Shown here piece after piece: positions 59,797 through 64,000 of a stretch of DNA of 64,000 nucleotides. A program made the translations under genes and the position numbers. Source of the DNA: CAZDDB01 sp963843285. GTDB lineage: Bacteria > Acidobacteriota > HRBIN11 > JAKEFK01. Below the pieces are notes generated by a model. It made no database searches, was not told the origin of the DNA, and saw nothing but the letters and a program-made list of their open reading frames with translations. Every line of letters begins with the position of its first letter. Position 1 is the stretch's first letter. Location: NCBI GenBank assembly GCA_963843285.1, contig CAWJJO010000022.1:143696-207695 (forward strand), written 5' to 3'.

Positions 59797-60798
59797 ATGC
59801 ACAAGAAACTCTGGCCGATCATCCCGATACTTTTCCTCATCTCCTCTCTTTCTGATTCAGCCCCGTCCTTGTCCGAAACAGATCGCGTGCGTCTGGCCGA
59901 AGCATTCCGAATTGCGGATGAACTTGGCGATCAGCTTTGGAAGGACTGGAGTCAGGCTCCTTTTGCCGTATTGCTTGTCACTCAGGATTACGAATTTCTA
60001 ATCCGGCATCCGAAGCCATCAGCAGATTTCGTAAAGATCGGCCACGATTCTATGCTTTCTTCGGACATTTATTTTCGAAAACGGATTTTCAATCCTGAAT
60101 TTCAAGCAACGTTTCCGATCGAAGGGACCGCAACGATCGTAATCGGACAGGCGGAAAAAACTCAAGCAGGGAAGTCGACACGGTGGGTATTGACTGTACT
60201 GCACGAACACTTTCATCAGTTGCAAATGTCGGGCCCGGAATATTATCAGGAAGTGGAACGGCTGGGTTTGTCGCGGGGTGATACGACCGGGATGTGGATG
60301 CTGAATTTTGCGTTTCCGTATGAAATCGAAAAGCACAGGCAGAATTTCAATGCGATGTGCCGGTCTCTTGGTAAAGCGCTGGAATCAAAGGAAGCCGATC
60401 TGTTGAAGGCGGTGGCAGAGTATCTTCAATTGCGGAAAAAGTTTCAAGATGATCTAACTGCAGACGATCGCAAATATTTCTCGTTTCAAGTCTGGCAGGA
60501 AGGGATTTCGCGTTATTCAGAATACAGGATCGCTGTGATGGCGGCAGGGAAGTATCGGCCGTCTCCGGCCTTTGAGAAGTTGGAGGACTACACGTCAGTT
60601 CAAACGGAGGCAGACGAAATACTGCAGAAAGAAATTGTGGCGAACCTCCGGAGCCTCGATCTCAAGACTGAACAGCGCGTCGCCTTTTATCCGGTTGGAG
60701 CCGCGGAAGGATTGCTGCTGGACCGGATCAATCCTGATTGGCGTGCCCGCTACTTTCAAGAAGAATTCTCACTCGATTCGCTCCTGTATCCAAGCTGA
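59797..60798 (+). CDS. Secreted HExxH-motif protein, putative metallopeptidase
   Basis: 333 residues from the ATG at 59797, which starts a clean signal peptide (about 1-22); an upstream in-frame ATG at 59713 would bury it. 'VLTVLHEHFHQLQMSG' contains HEHFH, fitting the HExxH zinc-binding motif of gluzincin-type metallopeptidases. A later 'WQEGISRYSEYR' could supply the third ligand through a Glu. No named family is recognised. TATACT (59777-59782) lies 14 bases before the ATG, giving a very short leader. Probably periplasmic. Confidence 0.72.
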   Translation: MHKKLWPIIPILFLISSLSDSAPSLSETDRVRLAEAFRIADELGDQLWKDWSQAPFAVLLVTQDYEFLIRHPKPSADFVKIGHDSMLSSDIYFRKRIFNPEFQATFPIEGTATIVIGQAEKTQAGKSTRWVLTVLHEHFHQLQMSGPEYYQEVERLGLSRGDTTGMWMLNFAFPYEIEKHRQNFNAMCRSLGKALESKEADLLKAVAEYLQLRKKFQDDLTADDRKYFSFQVWQEGISRYSEYRIAVMAAGKYRPSPAFEKLEDYTSVQTEADEILQKEIVANLRSLDLKTEQRVAFYPVGAAEGLLLDRINPDWRARYFQEEFSLDSLLYPS

Positions 60799-60863
60799 AT
60801 TGAGGTAGGACATTGACGGGAGCAAGGGATTATCGCTATTCTGGAAGAGAAGGAGTTTGAATC

Positions 60864-61169
60864 ATGATCATGAAAAGAATCAGAGCATCCATGAAATTTC
60901 TGCTGCCGCTAGCATTCCTTGGAATTCTCTTTGCTGCTGTCCCTCTGAAATCGCAGGATCAGACCCAGCCGAAGGAAAGTCCGTGCTGTTTTGCGAGGGA
61001 AGGCTATCAAGGTGTCTGTACCGTCACTCCGGCTGAAGATGAGACTTGTGAAAGCATTCTCGAATACCTGAACACTCCTGGAACGGTGAGCAAGAGTTAC
61101 TGCGGCGGCAGCAAACTTCGCGGCGGCTGGGAAAAAGTGGGGTGTCCCAAGGCTACCGAACAGAAATAG
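60864..61169 (+). CDS. Small secreted cysteine-rich protein
   Basis: 101 residues. AAGGAG eight bases before the ATG and a signal peptide (about 1-30) support a real gene. The mature part of about 70 residues holds six cysteines, at about 41, 42, 52, 62, 80 and 94, probably three disulfides. Family and function unknown. It follows the HExxH gene on the same strand after 65 bases and could be cotranscribed. Confidence 0.68.
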   Translation: MIMKRIRASMKFLLPLAFLGILFAAVPLKSQDQTQPKESPCCFAREGYQGVCTVTPAEDETCESILEYLNTPGTVSKSYCGGSKLRGGWEKVGCPKATEQK

Positions 61170-61213
61170 ACGATAGTCCAACCCTGCCCCTTACTCTGTA
61201 ATAATACCAAAGT

Positions 61214-62697
61214 AGTAATGTCCCCTTTTACCAAGATAGAAATGTCCTCTTTTGGTGGTAGTGTGCGAGCCACCAGGAGGGGGAATTGGAAGAGGAGAGA
61301 TTGGAAATGGATGCTGGGGATCGGAAGCGCCTGCACGTGATCAGAAAGGTATTGGAAGGAGAGATCAAGCAAAGAAAAGGTGCGGAATTGCTTGGGCTGA
61401 GTGTTCGACAGATACGGCGATTAATGCGGGGAGTTTGCAGCCGGGGCGATGTGGCAATCATACACAAGTTGCGTGGCCGGCCGTCGAATCGGCGTATGGA
61501 TGAAGAGGTCCAGGAGAAGGTTTTAGATCTTTACGTCAAAAAGTATGAAGGCTTTGGGCCGACGTTTGCTGCAGAAAAATTATCGAAAGATGTGGGAATC
61601 AAGATTTCAGATGAAACGCTTCGAGTTTGGTTAAAACGAAACGACATTCCTTATCCATCTCGACGCGCCCGGCCGCACAGGCATTGGAGAAAAAGAAAAA
61701 GCCATTACGGTGAGATGATTCAGTTGGATGGATCACATCATGATTGGTTAGAGGGGCGCGGTGGCTGGCTGGTATTGATGGGATACATCGATGATGCAAC
61801 TAGCGAGGTATTCGCGAGATTTTACGACTCGGAAGATAATTTTTCGGTGCTCGACAGTTTTACACGCTATGCACGGAAGAATGGTTTGCCGTGCAAGATA
61901 TATTGTGATCGTCACGCGGTCTATAAAGCAGAGCGGCAAAGCCCCACGATTCTCGAGCAGCTGGAAGGCCTTGATGAGGGTATGACCAATTTTCAGCGAG
62001 CACTCAAAGAGTTGGACGTTGAGCTGATCCACGCTTATTCACCGCAAGCCAAAGGCCGAATCGAACGACTATTCCGGACATTACAAGACCGTCTTGTCAA
62101 GGAAATGCGATTGGCGGGCATCTGCACAAAATCCGAGGCGAATAGATTCCTAGAAAAGTATTTGCCACATTTTAACAAGCGATACCGGGTTGCAGCTGAG
62201 GACAAAAGGTGAACCTACATCTGAAAGTTGTCGCAACGATATCGATTTGCTGCCGGATCCTACGTTATCAAAGTAGAGCAGGATTTTGAAGAATGACTCC
62301 ACCGTTCAGTTTGGGCGGGTAAGTTTTACCAAATTCAGGATCCGAATCAGCAGCAAGGGAAATTTCAGTTCAAATATGGCTCGATTCGTCACTTCATTTT
62401 AGCTGCCAAGGCAAAGAAGTTCGGTACCAGGAAATCCATCCGCCGGCGCGTCCTGGGACTCCGGAGGGACCAGGGAAAAATCATCACATCACAGGGTCAC
62501 TGGGCTACCAAAAGATAGTTTGTGGCGCGCTTTCATGATTAACCCTCCCAAGTCTTAGTTGAAATAGGAAAGTTCAATTGCAACATTCGGCACTGCAAAA
62601 AAAGGAACAAGAAGCACTGGTGGGGAGGGGTTACCCCTCCCCACACCCCACCCCGGCAAAGAGGACATTTCTATCTTGGTAGAAAGGGGACATTTCT
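61214..62697 (+). mobile_element. Decayed insertion sequence with about 40-bp terminal inverted repeats
   Basis: The ends (61214-61253 and 62658-62697) are near-perfect inverted repeats of about 40 bases, each containing two GTCC-type blocks. A DDE transposase gene occupies the left two thirds, and its C-terminal coding part is frameshifted. A perfect 9-bp hairpin (GGGGAGGGG, TTA, CCCCTCCCC; 62622-62642) lies near the right end. The same CCCTGCCC(C)TTACTCT sequence, 16 or 15 bases long with one indel, flanks the element at 61182-61197 and 62716-62730. It is likely immobile without a helper. Confidence 0.82.
61286..62212 (+). pseudogene. Transposase (ISNCY/IS481-like, DDE type), C-terminus frameshifted
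   Basis: 308 residues in the open frame, from a TTG at 61286 preceded by AGGAGG. An N-terminal helix-turn-helix region ('RKGAELLGLSVRQIRRLMRG') is followed by an integrase core with Asp in 'IQLDGSHHDW', Asp in 'IYCDRHAVY' and Glu in 'KGRIERLFRTLQDRL'. The frame stops at 62212. Beyond it, other frames still read typical C-terminal sequence ('WLDSSLHFSCQGKEVRYQEI', about 62371-62430), but internal stops and at least one frame change lie between, so the product lacks its last roughly 100 residues. Probably inactive. Confidence 0.82.
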
Positions 62698-62773
62698 AAA
62701 TTGGTTTGACACGCACCCTGCCCTTACTCTTTGTGTCTTTGTGCCTTTGTGGTTAATATATTCCACGGGACCT

Positions 62774-62855
62774 GCGAAAGTGGCGGAATTGGCAGACGCG
62801 CTAGACTTAGGATCTAGTTCCTCACGGAGTGGGGGTTCGAGTCCCCCCTTTCGCA
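62774..62855 (+). tRNA. tRNA-Leu(TAG)
   Basis: 82 bases with acceptor stem GCGAAAG paired to CTTTCGC, discriminator A, D-loop 'GGCGGAATTGGCAGACGC', anticodon stem CTAGA/TCTAG with anticodon TAG (62808-62810), a long variable arm and T-loop 'GGTTCGAGTCC'. The long variable arm and A discriminator identify leucine, decoding CUA and probably CUN. No CCA is encoded. It lies just outside the right end of the insertion sequence. Confidence 0.96.
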
Positions 62856-62887
62856 TAGCTACCGTCGAGGGGCAGAAGCGCCGACGA

Positions 62888-63569
62888 TTACAGATCGTTT
62901 GTTCCACCGGAAGTTCGGACAGATTGCGAATGACTGAGCCAATCCTGCTGGGGATAATAAGCGAATAGGACCGAGCCGTTTTTGATCGTATCGATGAGCT
63001 GAGTGGCGATTTCCTTCCGCACTGCCGGACATCCGTAGCTTCTGCCTAAACGCCCGTAGTTTCGGATCATGTCCTCACTGACGTACCAGGCGCCATGCAG
63101 AACAACGGCGCGGTCGTAAACGTTATCGTTGTACCCTTTTTCCAACCCAACCAACCGCATGGAATAGCCGTTTTTCCCGAAATACGGAACGTCCGTCAGG
63201 TAGACGCCTAAACTGGACATCAAACTTTCTTTCTTGTTGGAAAAACTCACCGTGCGATTCTCACCGCTGTTTCTTCCGTGTGCGACGTATTCGTAAAACG
63301 GCAGCACGTCGAGTTGTCAAATCGAAAGTCCAGAGTCTCTTTTGCGAAGAGGGAAGACTGAAATCGACAATTGTAAGGAGGTTTCCACGCTTTACGACGC
63401 CCTGTTCTTCCGCAGAGGAATTAGCCTCCAACGCATATTGCAGGATCTCGGGCTTCAGCCCTGTCGCCTGGCTGAGTAGCGCTTCGGAAAGATCTGCATT
63501 TGGGACTGCATATAAAGATGGTGTCGCCAGGCAAATGAGAGCCAGAAGGACTACAAGGATTTTTTGCAT
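62888..63569 (-). CDS. Murein L,D-transpeptidase catalytic-domain protein, one frameshift
   Basis: The N-terminal frame (63569-63261) encodes a signal peptide (about 1-21) and 'KRLWTFDLTT'. Near 63300 the homology passes to another frame ('LPFYEYVAHGRNSGENRTVSFSN', 'GWYVSEDMI'-like 'GAWYVSEDMIRNYGRLGRSYGCPAV') that ends at 62888. Restored length is about 225 residues. 'RSYGCPAV' contains the catalytic Cys of the YkuD_2 family. It would cross-link or hydrolyse peptidoglycan in the periplasm. The break needs only one base, so an error is possible. Confidence 0.85.
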
Positions 63570-63658
63570 TGATCTGAATGGCCGGAAATTTGAAGAATAG
63601 GCACTTCAGGCCTGAATGTCAAAGGAATCTGAAACTGCAATGAATCCTGAACCGCAGA

Positions 63659-64000
63659 TTAACTGGCGCTCTCAACCTCGGTTTCATGCCGGCGAGTCGA
63701 AGGATCCCACATGTATCTGTCCAGGATCTCTGCCTCGTTGATGCCAAGAACCTCGCGCAGTGAAATCATCCCAATCAAACGCCCGTTTTCGAGAACTGGA
63801 AGATGTCTGCAACGCGCGTTTTCATCTTGCTCAGGCAATCTTCCACAGGTCTCATCCGGTGGAACAGTCGTTATGTGACGGGACATGATCTGGCTGATGA
63901 AGACGTCTCGAGGATCCAACCCGGCCGGAGAACATTCTTCAGCATGTCGCGCTCGACACAAGCCGAATCACATCATGATCGCGGTGTCACTACCGACGTG
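63659..64000 (-). pseudogene. CBS-domain protein fragment, frameshifted and cut by the window edge
   Basis: One frame reads 'DPRDVFISQIMSRHITTVPPDET' and 'CRHLPVLENGRLIGMISLREVLG', the second half of a CBS-domain pair that senses adenosyl nucleotides. Between these, 'CGRLPEQDENAR' looks like the product of two compensating frame changes (the other frame gives 'CLSKMKTR'). Upstream, 'DVIRLVSSATC' in another frame belongs to the first CBS domain and ends at a stop. At least three indels are needed, and the start lies beyond 64000. Confidence 0.65.

Noticed and set aside
1..64000. CRISPR array or prophage
   Set aside because: No regularly spaced direct repeats with unique spacers and no phage structural, integrase or lysis genes were found. 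The repeats present are single palindromes.

Overview
The window looks like a piece of an Acidobacteriota chromosome, or of a similar Gram-negative soil or groundwater lineage known mainly from metagenomes. The grounds are family content only: Ser/Thr kinases with two kinase domains, FHA proteins, large c-type cytochromes, a 'reg_prop' propeller protein, a transaldolase-PGI fusion, a GH63-like glucosidase and an outer-membrane barrel ending in Phe. There is no rRNA, and the only RNA gene seen is tRNA-Leu(TAG).

Layout. 1-3.2 kb: radical SAM/SPASM protein (cut by the left edge), a membrane-anchored pentaheme cytochrome, Hsp20 and a secreted vWA protein. 3.5-10.4 kb: a kinase-kinase-PEGA protein (one frameshift), a PEGA/TPR lipoprotein-like or secreted protein, and a paralogous kinase whose second kinase domain is a predicted pseudokinase. 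10.5-20.9 kb, minus strand: a six-gene run coding for a three-module dodecaheme-type cytochrome, a double cNMP-fold protein fused to four [4Fe-4S] clusters, a b-type membrane cytochrome, a decaheme cytochrome, a double-FHA protein with five TxxD/E repeats, and a flavoprotein-FHA-FHA-ferredoxin fusion. Back-to-back promoters at 20.89-20.95 kb also drive a plus-strand pentaheme cytochrome and an outer-membrane barrel. Together these read as a NAD(P)H/flavin-to-surface electron-transfer route with phosphothreonine-reading parts built in, next to the kinases that could write the mark. This is the best candidate for an undescribed system in the window.

24.4-33 kb: ATP-dependent DNA ligase, enoyl-CoA hydratase, alpha/beta hydrolase, 6-phosphofructokinase, then a propeller gene and an Fpg/Nei-type glycosylase gene that both carry several frameshifts, an Mth938-domain protein and a small secreted protein. 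33.3-39.7 kb: a 2149-residue protein made of two kinase domains, an AAA/STAND ATPase, a helical region and two oligopeptide-binding (SBP family 5) domains. 39.9-46.3 kb: a membrane sulfatase/phosphoglycerol-transferase-like protein, and a zinc-ribbon pair (an FGE-fold protein and a kinase-WD40 protein). 46.3-47.0 kb: a G+C-rich, ATGA-coupled pair of unknown genes. 47.1-54.1 kb: an oxidative pentose phosphate operon (tal-pgi, gnd, zwf, opcA). 54.3-60.8 kb: glucosidase, zinc-ribbon protein, FMN reductase, DinB, amino-acid permease and an HExxH protein. 61.2-62.7 kb: a decayed insertion sequence with about 40-bp terminal inverted repeats. 62.8-64 kb: tRNA-Leu, an L,D-transpeptidase (frameshifted) and a CBS-domain fragment.

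Two things run through the window. First, short GC-rich palindromes recur between genes. Second, single-base frameshifts are frequent and clustered (5.5, 30.5-31.7, 43.5, 45.6-45.8, 47.4, 62.2, 63.3 and 63.8-64 kb). The protein sequence on either side stays conserved, so consensus-sequence errors are at least as likely as real gene decay. Several genes also have a -10-like hexamer directly before the start codon, which suggests leaderless mRNAs.
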